Positions 1 to 7,793 of a stretch of 64,000 nt of DNA are shown piece after piece; position 1 is the stretch's first letter; each line of letters begins with the position of its first letter. The notes beneath the pieces were generated by a model, which saw nothing but the letters and a program-made list of their open reading frames with translations, was not told the DNA's origin and did not search any database. Location: contig CANIZL010000006.1 of the NCBI GenBank assembly GCA_947471985.1, forward strand, positions 1 to 64,000. The letters run 5' to 3'. This stretch comes from Verrucomicrobiota bacterium. Lineage in GTDB: Bacteria > Verrucomicrobiota > Verrucomicrobiia > Limisphaerales > UBA9464. The position numbers and the translations under genes are program-made.

Positions 1-128
1 AGAAACTTCCGGCAATCGTGCAATTGACCGCCCAGTTTATCCGGGCGCTGCGCAACGGAATTATCCGCGCTCTGCGCTGGACGGCCGCCCTGAGCCACTT
101 CCGCATTGCAATGAAAGCTTACCTGTGA
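1..128 (+). CDS. 3' end of an unidentified protein (partial)
   Basis: The frame starting at base 3 is open for 41 codons to a TGA at 126-128. Its composition is protein-like, with alternating hydrophobic and basic residues and the ending HFRIAMKAYL. The upstream part lies outside the window. It converges on a glycosyltransferase fragment on the other strand whose recognisable homology stops around base 145, so the two meet at an apparent rearrangement joint. A transposase C-terminus would fit that position, but no family motif is left to prove it. Confidence 0.35.
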   Translation, partial: KLPAIVQLTAQFIRALRNGIIRALRWTAALSHFRIAMKAYL

Positions 129-144
129 AACTAGACAGACACCG

Positions 145-341
145 TTGCGCCGCACCGGCACCCCGCCGATGCTTTCCGAGCGCTGGCGGGCCAGTGCCAT
201 CGAGGTGAGGATCTCCGGCCGGGCTCCGGCGCGCTGTTGCTGGCGGGCGATTTCCAGGACCACCGTTTCCGTGCCGCCCCATTCCTCCGCCACGAACCGT
301 CGCGGGACGTGGACGATGCAATTCTGAGGGGCGTTGCTCAT
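145..341 (-). pseudogene. Glycosyltransferase family 4, N-terminal fragment only
   Basis: An ATG at 341-339 begins a frame reading MSNAPQNCIVHVPRRFVAEE and then WGGTETV. This is the typical start of a GT4 glycosyltransferase N-terminal Rossmann domain: beta strand, then the G-G-T-E loop that contacts the acceptor. The homology runs about 66 residues to GGVPVRR and is lost near base 145. The frame stays open to the window edge, but the residues after that point look random. The start is 16 bases after the stop of the FkbM gene, so it was the third gene of that operon. It is truncated by a rearrangement or insertion and should be non-functional unless the break is an assembly error. Confidence 0.6.
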
Positions 342-357
342 GAGTGCGGAGGGAAAA

Positions 358-1119
358 TCACGGGCGCAAAAAGAGAAAAGTGCCGCCCTCTTCGCGTTCG
401 ACCCGGAAGCCGAGGTTCACCAGGTCGGCGACAATTCGATAGGTCTTCGCATGGCCGATGAACCCCGGGTGCAGTTCGACGATGATCTTGCGGATACTGG
501 CCGGAACCTCCTGGAAGTTCACAAACTGTTCCGCCCCCTCGATGTCCATGATCAGCACCGTGGGCACATACGCGAGATCCCGCACCAGACTGGCCAGTGA
601 TTTCGAGGCCACGCGCACCGTGCGACCGCTGTTCGCGCCGGCGACCAGCGAGTTTTCCCAGAACTCATTGCCGATATTGAGCGTGACCTCACCGTCCTCG
701 GCCGCGAGCGCCACGTTCCACACTTCCGGGGTGCGGCCGTTGAGGGCGTAATTCTTTTTCAGCAGTGCCACGGTGTTGGGATTCGCCTCCACGGTGGTAT
801 AGTGGGTAATGCCCAGCCGGTTCTGGCAGAACAGGCCGACGAAACCGATGGCCCCGCCAACTTCGAGCACTGCATCGTCACGGGTCAGAAACTCCTGCGC
901 GAGGGTCCGCTCCTGCACCTCATAGCGTCCGAGCAGAAGATTGTTCTTCATCCAGGGAGAGAGGGAGGAGACATCCAATTGAACGCCCTCGAGCGTGACG
1001 GATTGAACGCGCGGCAGGGTGAATTTGAACTTCCAGCGGGTGCGAAAATCTTCCCAGAGCTGGTAAATCAACGTCCGCTTGAAGAGGGCGGGGCGAGGGG
1101 CAGTGGCGGTCAGGCTCAT
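358..1119 (-). CDS. FkbM family SAM-dependent methyltransferase
   Basis: The 253-residue protein carries the FkbM methyltransferase domain in its C-terminal two thirds. VLEVGGAIGFVGLF is a variant of the SAM-binding glycine loop, VEANP follows at the second strand, and LIMDIEGAE is the family's catalytic-strand motif. FkbM enzymes O-methylate sugars or other small molecules. Between the alkaline-phosphatase-like gene (17 bases upstream) and a glycosyltransferase fragment (16 bases downstream), it most likely methylates a polysaccharide residue. No signal peptide or membrane segment is seen, so it should be cytoplasmic. The fold is certain; the substrate is inferred from the neighbours. Confidence 0.88.
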   Translation of the reverse strand: MSLTATAPRPALFKRTLIYQLWEDFRTRWKFKFTLPRVQSVTLEGVQLDVSSLSPWMKNNLLLGRYEVQERTLAQEFLTRDDAVLEVGGAIGFVGLFCQNRLGITHYTTVEANPNTVALLKKNYALNGRTPEVWNVALAAEDGEVTLNIGNEFWENSLVAGANSGRTVRVASKSLASLVRDLAYVPTVLIMDIEGAEQFVNFQEVPASIRKIIVELHPGFIGHAKTYRIVADLVNLGFRVEREEGGTFLFLRP

Positions 1120-1135
1120 GCTAGAATCGGTTTGA

Positions 1136-2428
1136 TTATTGGGTGTTGCGTTCCTTGACCAGCAACGCGGTTCGTTTCATCAAATCGCCAATGTGCGGGA
1201 TGGCGGTGAGTTCCCCGGGGATTTCCGGCTGATTGGTCAGCAACGTGGCGTAGCTGTGTTTGTCGTTGGGATGATAACCGTGCATGGCGCGAATCGGTCG
1301 CTCGCCCATGTGGCTCGGCACAATGAGCACGCCTTCCTGCACCAGGAAGATCACTTCGCCGAAATAACGGTCGGGAAACAAGGTGCGCATGCGCTCGAGT
1401 TCGTCATCCGGGAGGATCCGACCCTCCGGAACGCGTCCCAGCTCGGCGGTGATCAGGTCGCGGGCCCGGGAATTGAAGAACCAGAAGCGCGCCATGGTGG
1501 AGTCATAGACCACGGCATAGTCCACCGCCATGGTGAGCGGCAGCGCTTCAATACGTGCCATCAGGTTGAGATGCACATCGCAATTCGCCATGCCGTGATC
1601 GCTGAAGACATAGAGTTGTACGTCCTCATACTTTTCACGCGCGGCCGTCAGCAGCTGTTGGAGCCACTGTTCGTACGTGCGCAATTTCGCCGGAATTTCC
1701 GGGGAATCATTGCCCACGCGATGCAGGAGTCCGTCGAGGCCCGGCCAGTACAGGAAGGCAAAATCCAGGTTTCCTTCGCCCAGTTGGGCGATGAGTTCGT
1801 CCCGGTTCTGTTCCTCCGTCTGGGCCGGATCACTGACGAAGTAGGGCGTTTTTTGCGCGACCAGAAGATCAAAAATGTTCCCCCCGCGATTCATGCCGGC
1901 GGGTTGAAGCGGACTCTTCTTCTCCGTGAAATCGTAGTTGTGGATGTGGTGGAACGGAATGTTGTAGAGATCGAAGTAGCCGCGGAAATTGAGGCGATTC
2001 TTGACCCATTTGGTGAGCCAGCGACGAAAGATGCGCCGACTCGTCAGGGCCTTTGGCAACCAACGCAGCGAGCGCAGCGCCCGGAACGGGGAATTCTTGG
2101 GATCGTGGACAAAATAGCACCAATTGCGGTGCTCGTCCGGCCAGTGGCCTGAGACGATGGACGGCACGCAGGTGGAACTATAACCAAAAACACTGTCCAG
2201 CCGCTTACGCTTGGGCGCGAAATCCTGGCCGAAGGAATCGTTCTTCAGGATCTCCCAACCCATCGCGTCAATCATCACAAAAAGACCCAGCACCGGCTTG
2301 CGTCCCGGCCGCGGAACGGGACCCGCACCCGGTGATGCATTGCGCGTGCAATGTTGCAAGGTCGGCGAACCAGCCGTCGTCGGCGCGGCGGACGGCTCGG
2401 TCGAAAGCGTAACTGTAGCTGATTTCAT
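1136..2428 (-). CDS. Alkaline phosphatase superfamily (type I phosphodiesterase) protein
   Basis: This 430-residue protein belongs to the alkaline phosphatase / nucleotide pyrophosphatase metal-dependent hydrolase superfamily. VMIDAMGW supplies the first metal-binding aspartate. YSSTCVPSIVSGHWP resembles the nucleophile strand, with Thr or Ser as candidate. SDHGMANCDVH provides the Asp-His metal pair, and AMHGYHP the last histidine. The first ~45 residues look unstructured and are rich in Ala, Pro and Thr, so a later GTG start just before VLGLFVMID is possible. There is no obvious signal peptide. It heads an operon with the FkbM gene, which points to processing of sugar phosphates or phosphorylated polysaccharide, but no specific substrate is evident. 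A sigma-54 type promoter lies about 75 bases upstream. Confidence 0.82.
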   Translation of the reverse strand: MKSATVTLSTEPSAAPTTAGSPTLQHCTRNASPGAGPVPRPGRKPVLGLFVMIDAMGWEILKNDSFGQDFAPKRKRLDSVFGYSSTCVPSIVSGHWPDEHRNWCYFVHDPKNSPFRALRSLRWLPKALTSRRIFRRWLTKWVKNRLNFRGYFDLYNIPFHHIHNYDFTEKKSPLQPAGMNRGGNIFDLLVAQKTPYFVSDPAQTEEQNRDELIAQLGEGNLDFAFLYWPGLDGLLHRVGNDSPEIPAKLRTYEQWLQQLLTAAREKYEDVQLYVFSDHGMANCDVHLNLMARIEALPLTMAVDYAVVYDSTMARFWFFNSRARDLITAELGRVPEGRILPDDELERMRTLFPDRYFGEVIFLVQEGVLIVPSHMGERPIRAMHGYHPNDKHSYATLLTNQPEIPGELTAIPHIGDLMKRTALLVKERNTQ

Positions 2429-2502
2429 AGCTTATTGTGGCATTCATGACCGCTGGAACCGGCGGTTCCGAATGGGTCAACGAACATTGCAACTCAGTTA
2501 TC

Positions 2503-2519
2503 TGCAGATGTCGTGCCAG
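2503..2519 (-). promoter_or_regulatory. Sigma-54 (-24/-12) promoter of the phosphatase-FkbM operon
   Basis: On the minus strand the sequence reads TGGCACG-ACAT-CTGCA, with GG at 2517-2516 and GC at 2505-2504 separated by exactly 10 bases, as sigma-54 promoters require. Transcription would start near 2492, giving a leader of about 64 bases before the start at 2428. It is one of four such sites near polysaccharide genes here. Regulation by the activator encoded at 18,081-19,487 is inferred. The rest of the 324-base gap (2,429-2,752) holds no gene that I can support. Confidence 0.65.
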
Positions 2520-2752
2520 CCGCCGAAGGGGGACGGCTGCAAGGGTGCCAGGCTCGCTATTACGCCCCCCCGGCGGCTGCGGGTGGGGCCGGGGCGGTAC
2601 GCCCAGGGGAGGGGCGGGGAGGTGGGTGGCCCGGTCGGGGAAGGGAATATCCGACCCGCGGCCGGCATGGAGGAAGTGGTCGGCAACCGCGGGTCAGTCT
2701 CCGCATTTCACCGGGAGCCTTCGATCAGGCTTCAGCTGGGGAGTCGCAGCGG

Positions 2753-3151
2753 TTAGCCGCATTCAGTGAGGGGACCCGGTTCGGATGCCAGGATCACGCG
2801 TCGCGCCTCGGCGGCCAGTGCGCTCGGACTGAAGGGCTTGGTCAGGTACAGTGCCGCTCCGGAGGCCTCGGCGGTTTCGCGGGCGATCGATTGTCCGCGC
2901 GACGTGAGCATGATGACCGGTATGCCGGCGGTGGCCGGAGCCGCCTTCAATTGTTGCAGCGCGGTGAGGCCATCCATCTCCGGCATGGTGACGTCCATCA
3001 CGATCAGGGCGGGCAGTTCGCGCGCGGCGGATTCGAGGGCCTCGCGTCCATTGCGCGCCGTCAGAATCTCGTAGCCGCCTTTCTTCAGACTAAGCTCGGT
3101 GATCCGCAACATGTGCGGCTCGTCATCGACGATGAGGATTCTTTTAACCAT
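2753..3151 (-). CDS. Single-domain response regulator (CheY-like receiver)
   Basis: The protein is a lone receiver domain of about 132 residues. RILIVDDEP supplies the acidic pocket, LIVMDVTMPEMDG the phospho-acceptor aspartate, MLTSRG the conserved Ser/Thr region and LTKPF the lysine. There is no output domain, so it must act by protein contact or phosphotransfer. The ATG at 3151 is preferred over one 24 bases upstream because it gives MVKRILIVDDEP and avoids running into the preceding SpoIIE gene (stop at 3159). It is the last gene of the STAS / SpoIIE / receiver set, which suggests that it relays phosphorylation into the partner-switching module. Confidence 0.9.
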   Translation of the reverse strand: MVKRILIVDDEPHMLRITELSLKKGGYEILTARNGREALESAARELPALIVMDVTMPEMDGLTALQQLKAAPATAGIPVIMLTSRGQSIARETAEASGAALYLTKPFSPSALAAEARRVILASEPGPLTECG

Positions 3152-3158
3152 GGGAGAT

Positions 3159-4970
3159 CTATTTGTTGGCGACAATGACGATGAAGACCGTGTCGTCGGC
3201 CGCTGGAGCGTTTTGCTCGAAGGACTGGAGTAAGCGGACCAAACGGCTCTTGGTGGCTTCGTTGGATTCCCCCCGGCGCGTCGCGCTGGCGAGTTCAGCC
3301 TTGATGGCCTCCAACCCGAGCAGGTCGCCTTGGGGATTGCGCGCCTCCATCAAGCCGTCGGTAAACATCAGGGCGTGCCCGTCCGCATAACTTTGTCGGG
3401 CTTCGGAGAAGGTTGGATCGGCGTCGATGCCCAGCGGCGGGCCTCCGGCGGAAACCTCGATTACGGCCCCGGTGGGACGGGCGATGAGGAGGGGCGGATG
3501 ACCGGCACTCGCGACGCAGATTTCGCCCTTTTCGCAGTCGAGGAACGCAATCTGCGCGGTGATGAACATCTCGGCCTGGTCGAGTTCCTGGAAGAGATTT
3601 TGATTGAGCCAGGCGAGGTACTCGCCGGGTCGCGCGGCCAAATCCCGGCGCGCCCGCAGCAGACTGCGAAACATGAACGCGAAGAGCGCGGCGGGCAGTC
3701 CCTTGCCCATGACGTCGGCCACCACCAGCAGCAGGTTGCCTTTCCCGACGGGGTAGACGTCGAAGTAGTCGCCGCCAATGGCCCGGGCGCTGCGATAGTA
3801 GCAGCTCAAGGATGCCTGGGGGATCGACACCAGTTCCTTGGGAAGCAGGGCTTGCTGGAGGTTGGCGGCAATTTCCAGATCGCGCGTGTTGAGTCGGGCG
3901 CGCACCTGGGCCTCCTGGAGTTGTCGGTTGCGGGTTTGCAAGCCGAGGAAGTCCCCAAAGGTTTGAATGACGTTGACCTCACCCGCCTGGAAGGGGCGCT
4001 TGCCGTCTCTGCGACCAATGCTCAGCACACCCATCAGCCGGTCGTTGACGAAGAGCGGATGGGCGAGCCCGCAACCGCCGGCCGCGAAGTGAAGGAGTGG
4101 GTCGTGGGCGGCGAGCGGAGCACTGGTTTCAATCCAGACGTCACTCCGCCGCAGGGCCGCCTGCGCTTCGACGAATGCCCCATGCGGGGAATCCAGCAGC
4201 AACTGAATCGGTCCGCTCTGCCATTCCGGCGAGGAGGATGAGGCCATTCGCAGCGTCTCCACGCCGGAATCCCGGAGCCGCAGGACAAACCAGTCGGCCT
4301 CCACCACGGCTAGCAACTCACCGAGCCAGCGGGGAACAAAATCCCCCGCCTCATCGTCTCGTTGCAATTCGGCCGTGAATCGGAATATGGCGGAAAGACT
4401 TTCGTAGGACGACGCGAGTTCCTCCGTCATCAAATCGAGCGTATGCCGCGCTTCCTGCAGCTCCTGATCCACCCTATCGGGTGGCGGTGAAGCGGGTGTT
4501 GCGGGTACTGCGGGTACTGCGGGTACTGCGGGTACTGCGGCCTCCGCGGGAGCGCGTCGTTTGCGCAGAATCAGGCAATTCACTCCGCGCCCGCGCAGGT
4601 ACTGGGATTCGTCGGTCAGGGCCTGAATGAGGAACACGCCGCGGCCGGATTCACTGTCGTCCGGCGGAAGTTCCGCCTTGTCGGGCCAATCAAAGCCGGG
4701 GGTGTGGTCCGTGATGCGAACTTCCATCCACTCCTCGGAGGCGACGAGATCGACCCGGATCGCGATGGTCCGCGCCTCCGGGCGGCAATACTTCACTGCG
4801 TTGTTGGACGCCTCCGCCAGGGCGAGTTCCCATCCGTCAATTTCGAGCGCCGGCAGGCCGGCGCGGGCAAAAAACTCCCGCGCCTGCTGGCAGAGTTCCA
4901 CCACCGCCGGCAGTTCGCAGGGTATCTCACGCGTGCAGGTTTCGCCGAGGATCGGGGGAATCGCCTGCAT
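3159..4970 (-). CDS. SpoIIE-type PP2C phosphatase fused to an RsbW-like ATPase domain and GAF domain
   Basis: From the ATG at 4970 the protein has about 603 residues. Residues ~10-135 form an RsbW-like HATPase (anti-sigma kinase) domain, with ELALAEASNNAVKY as its N box and SGRGVFLI as its glycine loop. A Pro-Ala-Val linker and a coiled coil follow, then a GAF-like domain (~205-360), then a SpoIIE/PP2C phosphatase (~390-600) with GGDYFDVY, VADVMGKG, SAGHPP, FTDGLMEA and ADDT supplying the metal aspartates. One protein could thus both phosphorylate and dephosphorylate a STAS antagonist, such as the one encoded just upstream at 5,207-5,512. A longer frame to 5120 exists, but its extra residues are low-complexity and unlike the family. 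It acts in the cytoplasm; its input is unknown. Confidence 0.9.
   Translation of the reverse strand: MQAIPPILGETCTREIPCELPAVVELCQQAREFFARAGLPALEIDGWELALAEASNNAVKYCRPEARTIAIRVDLVASEEWMEVRITDHTPGFDWPDKAELPPDDSESGRGVFLIQALTDESQYLRGRGVNCLILRKRRAPAEAAVPAVPAVPAVPATPASPPPDRVDQELQEARHTLDLMTEELASSYESLSAIFRFTAELQRDDEAGDFVPRWLGELLAVVEADWFVLRLRDSGVETLRMASSSSPEWQSGPIQLLLDSPHGAFVEAQAALRRSDVWIETSAPLAAHDPLLHFAAGGCGLAHPLFVNDRLMGVLSIGRRDGKRPFQAGEVNVIQTFGDFLGLQTRNRQLQEAQVRARLNTRDLEIAANLQQALLPKELVSIPQASLSCYYRSARAIGGDYFDVYPVGKGNLLLVVADVMGKGLPAALFAFMFRSLLRARRDLAARPGEYLAWLNQNLFQELDQAEMFITAQIAFLDCEKGEICVASAGHPPLLIARPTGAVIEVSAGGPPLGIDADPTFSEARQSYADGHALMFTDGLMEARNPQGDLLGLEAIKAELASATRRGESNEATKSRLVRLLQSFEQNAPAADDTVFIVIVANK
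4492..4541. repeat. 9-bp tandem repeat (GCGGGTACT) inside the SpoIIE gene
   Basis: Four perfect head-to-tail copies of GCGGGTACT span 4501-4536. They are preceded by one degenerate copy at 4492-4500 and followed by a partial one. They encode a Pro-Ala-Val repeat in the flexible linker between the ATPase and GAF parts. Gain or loss of units stays in frame, so only linker length would change. Confidence 0.9.
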
Positions 4971-5206
4971 ATCAGTAGGAATTGAGGGTGCCCGGTGAAT
5001 CCGGATCTCGTGGCGGGAACCGGTTTGCCTCCCGTCGAGCAGGCGCGCTCCACCGCATCCACTCCGCCCGCAACGGAAGGGCCGCCGGCCGGCGAATCCC
5101 CACGAGGTCGCCACCGCCACCCAGGGAGGGAGGGCAGGTCGCGATATGCGGGAGGAAAGCGGCCGTGATCATGAGGGTTTCGCTGAGTGTCTTCCTCGGA
5201 ACGGAA

Positions 5207-5512
5207 TCAACTGGTTTTGACGATTTCGAAAACGCGATGCAGCCGGGTCAGTTCGAGAATCTGCTGAACTGAGGGCGTGGGATTGATGATTCGAACACCG
5301 CCGCCCCGCGTGCTCATCGTCTTGTTCCGGGCGATGAGGGCGCCCAAACCACTGCTGTCGACGAGGCGGGTTTGCGAGAGGTCCACGTCGATGGTGGTGA
5401 TCTCGGTGCGCAACGCCGCACGGGCGTCATCCCGCATTGCCCCACTGTTGCTGGCATTCAGTTCACTGATGTCACTCAAGGCGAGTGTCTTGTCCCGGTA
5501 TTGAATTTTCAT
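5207..5512 (-). CDS. STAS domain anti-anti-sigma factor
   Basis: This 101-residue protein is a single STAS domain of the SpoIIAA/RsbV type. The phosphorylation loop VDSSGLGALIARN carries the conserved serine, and TRLHRVFEI is the family's C-terminal helix region. Unphosphorylated, such proteins bind the anti-sigma kinase; the downstream SpoIIE fusion (start 4970) should phosphorylate or dephosphorylate it. The 236-base gap to the SpoIIE start shows no other gene, and no sigma factor is encoded nearby, so the final target is unknown. Confidence 0.9.
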   Translation of the reverse strand: MKIQYRDKTLALSDISELNASNSGAMRDDARAALRTEITTIDVDLSQTRLVDSSGLGALIARNKTMSTRGGGVRIINPTPSVQQILELTRLHRVFEIVKTS

Positions 5513-5590
5513 GGTTCAATGGCATTTCTGATGGTCACGGGAATATGGGGGGTGAACGGTGGATTTGCAGGAGGTTTTCTCGGCCACCGT

Positions 5591-6415
5591 TCAGGATGGG
5601 CTCTGCGTCCCCGGCATCGGTCGGGGGGCTGGCGGGGAACTTTTGAACGGCAATTGACGCCCGAGAAAGCGCACGGCGCTCCGGAGCCCGTCCACCAATT
5701 TGGACTCGCTCTGGACCGGGCCGAGCAGAAAGCAGTCGGTTACTTCCGTCAGTGAACCGGTCCCGAGATGCAACAGCCGGTTGCCCCAGGCGAACGAGTC
5801 GCGCAGTTCGGTGAAGGCACCGACATAGGTCTGCGGACCCACCACGCTCCCGACAATTTCAGCGCCACCGTCAATGTAGCTGCCGTCTTCGATGATCGAG
5901 CCCGGACCCACGGTGGCCTTCGGGCCGATAAAGACGTTGGCCCCGATCCAGCACGGGCCGATCAGAGTTGCGTCCCCGGCGACCTGGGTGCGATGGCCGA
6001 CAAAAACCCCGGGAGCGACTTCGCGCATGCCAACGCGTTGTGCGGCCACCACGGGAAGGAGTGCCAGTTGGGCGGCGTACCAGTCGCGATAACTTCCCCA
6101 CAAGGGCTGCTGCGGCAGTTGCGGCAGCGCGTTCAGTTTGACCACCCGTGCGTCGGACCACTCGCCGGCCGGCGGGGCATCCTGGCTGAAAACAATTTTA
6201 ATACCCCAGGCCTCGCCCTGGCCGACGACCTGGCGAATTTCCTCCACGGGTTCGGTACCCTCGATGCGCACGCGTTTCGCACCTTCGGCGGCCAACCCGG
6301 CGAGGGCGTGCTCCAGGACCGTCTGACCCAAAAAGGGAACGAGCACCAAGGGCCGTTGGTTTGCCAGAGCGGGAACGGCTGAAACCTCGACGGGGCACTG
6401 CAGGATTACGTTCAT
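5591..6415 (-). CDS. Left-handed beta-helix (hexapeptide) nucleotidyltransferase-like protein
   Basis: The ATG at 6415 gives 274 residues starting MNVILQCPVEVSAVPALANQ. The first ~130 residues resemble a reduced nucleotidyltransferase domain (RPLVLVPFLGQTVLEHAL recalls the sugar-nucleotide pyrophosphorylase core) but lack the usual glycine-rich LAGGxGTR loop. From ~150, imperfect hexapeptide repeats (GVFVGHRTQVAGDATLIGP, then IGANVFIGPKATVGPGSII) form a left-handed beta-helix like GlmU. The missing nucleotide loop argues against plain pyrophosphorylase activity; an acyltransferase or scaffold role is possible. It follows the sugar transferase by four bases, so it probably helps make the same repeat unit. 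Confidence 0.7.
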   Translation of the reverse strand: MNVILQCPVEVSAVPALANQRPLVLVPFLGQTVLEHALAGLAAEGAKRVRIEGTEPVEEIRQVVGQGEAWGIKIVFSQDAPPAGEWSDARVVKLNALPQLPQQPLWGSYRDWYAAQLALLPVVAAQRVGMREVAPGVFVGHRTQVAGDATLIGPCWIGANVFIGPKATVGPGSIIEDGSYIDGGAEIVGSVVGPQTYVGAFTELRDSFAWGNRLLHLGTGSLTEVTDCFLLGPVQSESKLVDGLRSAVRFLGRQLPFKSSPPAPRPMPGTQSPS

Positions 6416-6419
6416 GCGT

Positions 6420-7172
6420 TCAAACTCCTTTGCCGAACAGCACGGCCGGCACGGTTTTGGCGAGTAACCAGATATCCATGGCGACGCTTTGGCTCTCGAT
6501 ATAGCGGACGTCGAGCCGGACCTGCTCGGGAAAATCAATGGAATTGCGGTCGCCGATCTCGAAGAGACCGCCGTGGCGTTCGCCGACCTGCCAGAGGCAG
6601 GTGATGCCGGGCTTGACCAAAAGACGTTGCCGGTCCGCGGGCGTATAGAGCGCCACTTCGCGGATCACCGGCGGGCGCGGGCCGACGAGGGACATGTCGC
6701 CGCAAAGCACGTTCCAGAATTGCGGCAGTTCGTCGAGGGACGATTTGCGGAGGAATCGGCCGATGCGCGTGATGCGCGGGTCGTCCTTCATTTTGAAGGT
6801 TACGCCCGAGGCTTTTTCATTTTTGGCGAGGAGGTCCGCCAACCGGGCCTCGGCGTCCACGCACATGGAGCGGAACTTGAGCATTTTGAATTCGCGACCC
6901 ATCCGGCCAATGCGGGTCTGGCGGAAGAACGCCGGACCGCCGTCGAGTTTTACCAGAATCGAGAGGACGACAAACACCGGGGCGAGCAGCAGCAGCGCGA
7001 TCACACTGCCGACAATGTCCAGCACGCGCTTGGCGAACAAGGTGGTGTTCACCACCACGGACCAACTCAGGCGCTTCCAACGCATGCGGGCGGTCATCCG
7101 CGCGCGTCCCCAGGGAGACTGCGCGGCGAGCAGGCGCTTCATGGAAAGTTCGTTGATTTCCTCCGGGGTCAT
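6420..7172 (-). CDS. Undecaprenyl-phosphate sugar-1-phosphate transferase (initiating transferase)
   Basis: The ATG at 7172 overlaps the preceding kinase stop as ATGA and gives 250 residues. After a short basic N-terminus there is one strong hydrophobic segment (VLDIVGSVIALLLLAPVFVV). The bacterial sugar transferase core follows: FFRQTRIGRMGREF, KMLKFRSM, SSLDELPQFWNVL and SLVGPRP. Enzymes of this family (PssY/WcaJ core) transfer a hexose-1-phosphate to undecaprenyl phosphate and start repeat-unit synthesis on the inner membrane. The multi-span N-terminal and CoA-binding-like domains of WcaJ are absent, so this is the short monotopic form. The longer upstream frame covers the kinase gene and is a shadow. 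Confidence 0.93.
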   Translation of the reverse strand: MTPEEINELSMKRLLAAQSPWGRARMTARMRWKRLSWSVVVNTTLFAKRVLDIVGSVIALLLLAPVFVVLSILVKLDGGPAFFRQTRIGRMGREFKMLKFRSMCVDAEARLADLLAKNEKASGVTFKMKDDPRITRIGRFLRKSSLDELPQFWNVLCGDMSLVGPRPPVIREVALYTPADRQRLLVKPGITCLWQVGERHGGLFEIGDRNSIDFPEQVRLDVRYIESQSVAMDIWLLAKTVPAVLFGKGV

Positions 7173-7792
7173 AAGGGTGATTTCTGGAGTAGAAGTTTTT
7201 GGCAGCGCTGACGCAGTTCCGCCACGTCCGCGGCCGGGCTCGGCGATCCAACGACCAGGTCCGCGTGGCGAATCTGACCGGTTACAAATCGATTGTGCAT
7301 CGGCGCCACATGGTTTTCGAGCTGCGTCCAGATGGACGCGACGGAACGTCCGCGCTCGCACCGGTCCCGGGCGAGGCGGCGTTCGAAGCGAAGTTTCTCG
7401 GGGCAGTCGACAAATACGGAGAGGCTGTAGAGGCGGCGCAACTCCGCCCGCCGCATCAGCCAGAGTCCATCCAACACCACCAGACGACACGGCCGCCAGC
7501 GTTTTGTTTCGGCCCGACGGGTGTGCGTGTCGAAATCATAGACCGGCACGTCGGTGGTTTCACCCCGTTGAATGCAGGTGAGAGTGCGGCGGAAGAGGGG
7601 CCAGTCGATGGCTTGGGGATGATCAAAATTGGCTTCGCTCCGCTCCGCCGGCGTTCGCTGCGACAGGTCTTGATAAAAATCATCCAGCGATAGCCGCCCG
7701 GCGTCCGGACCGCACTCCTCCACCAAGCGTTCAGCGAGCCAGGTTTTGCCTGAACCGCTGCCGCCCGCGATGGCCAGGAGGTGAACCTTCAT
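7169..7792 (-). CDS. Uridine kinase / phosphoribulokinase-like P-loop kinase
   Basis: The 207-residue protein has the P-loop GGSGSGKTWLAERL at residues 10-23, the SLDDFYQD segment typical of uridine kinases, FDHPQAIDWPLF and VYDFDTHTR in the substrate region, and VVLDGLWLM as the second acidic strand. Uridine kinases phosphorylate uridine to UMP. In a polysaccharide operon it could feed UDP-sugar pools or phosphorylate another substrate, but nothing here proves a shift in specificity. It lies between the GT4 gene (one base apart) and the sugar transferase (ATGA overlap), so it is transcribed with them. Confidence 0.85.
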   Translation of the reverse strand: MKVHLLAIAGGSGSGKTWLAERLVEECGPDAGRLSLDDFYQDLSQRTPAERSEANFDHPQAIDWPLFRRTLTCIQRGETTDVPVYDFDTHTRRAETKRWRPCRLVVLDGLWLMRRAELRRLYSLSVFVDCPEKLRFERRLARDRCERGRSVASIWTQLENHVAPMHNRFVTGQIRHADLVVGSPSPAADVAELRQRCQKLLLQKSPL

Positions 7793-7793
7793 C

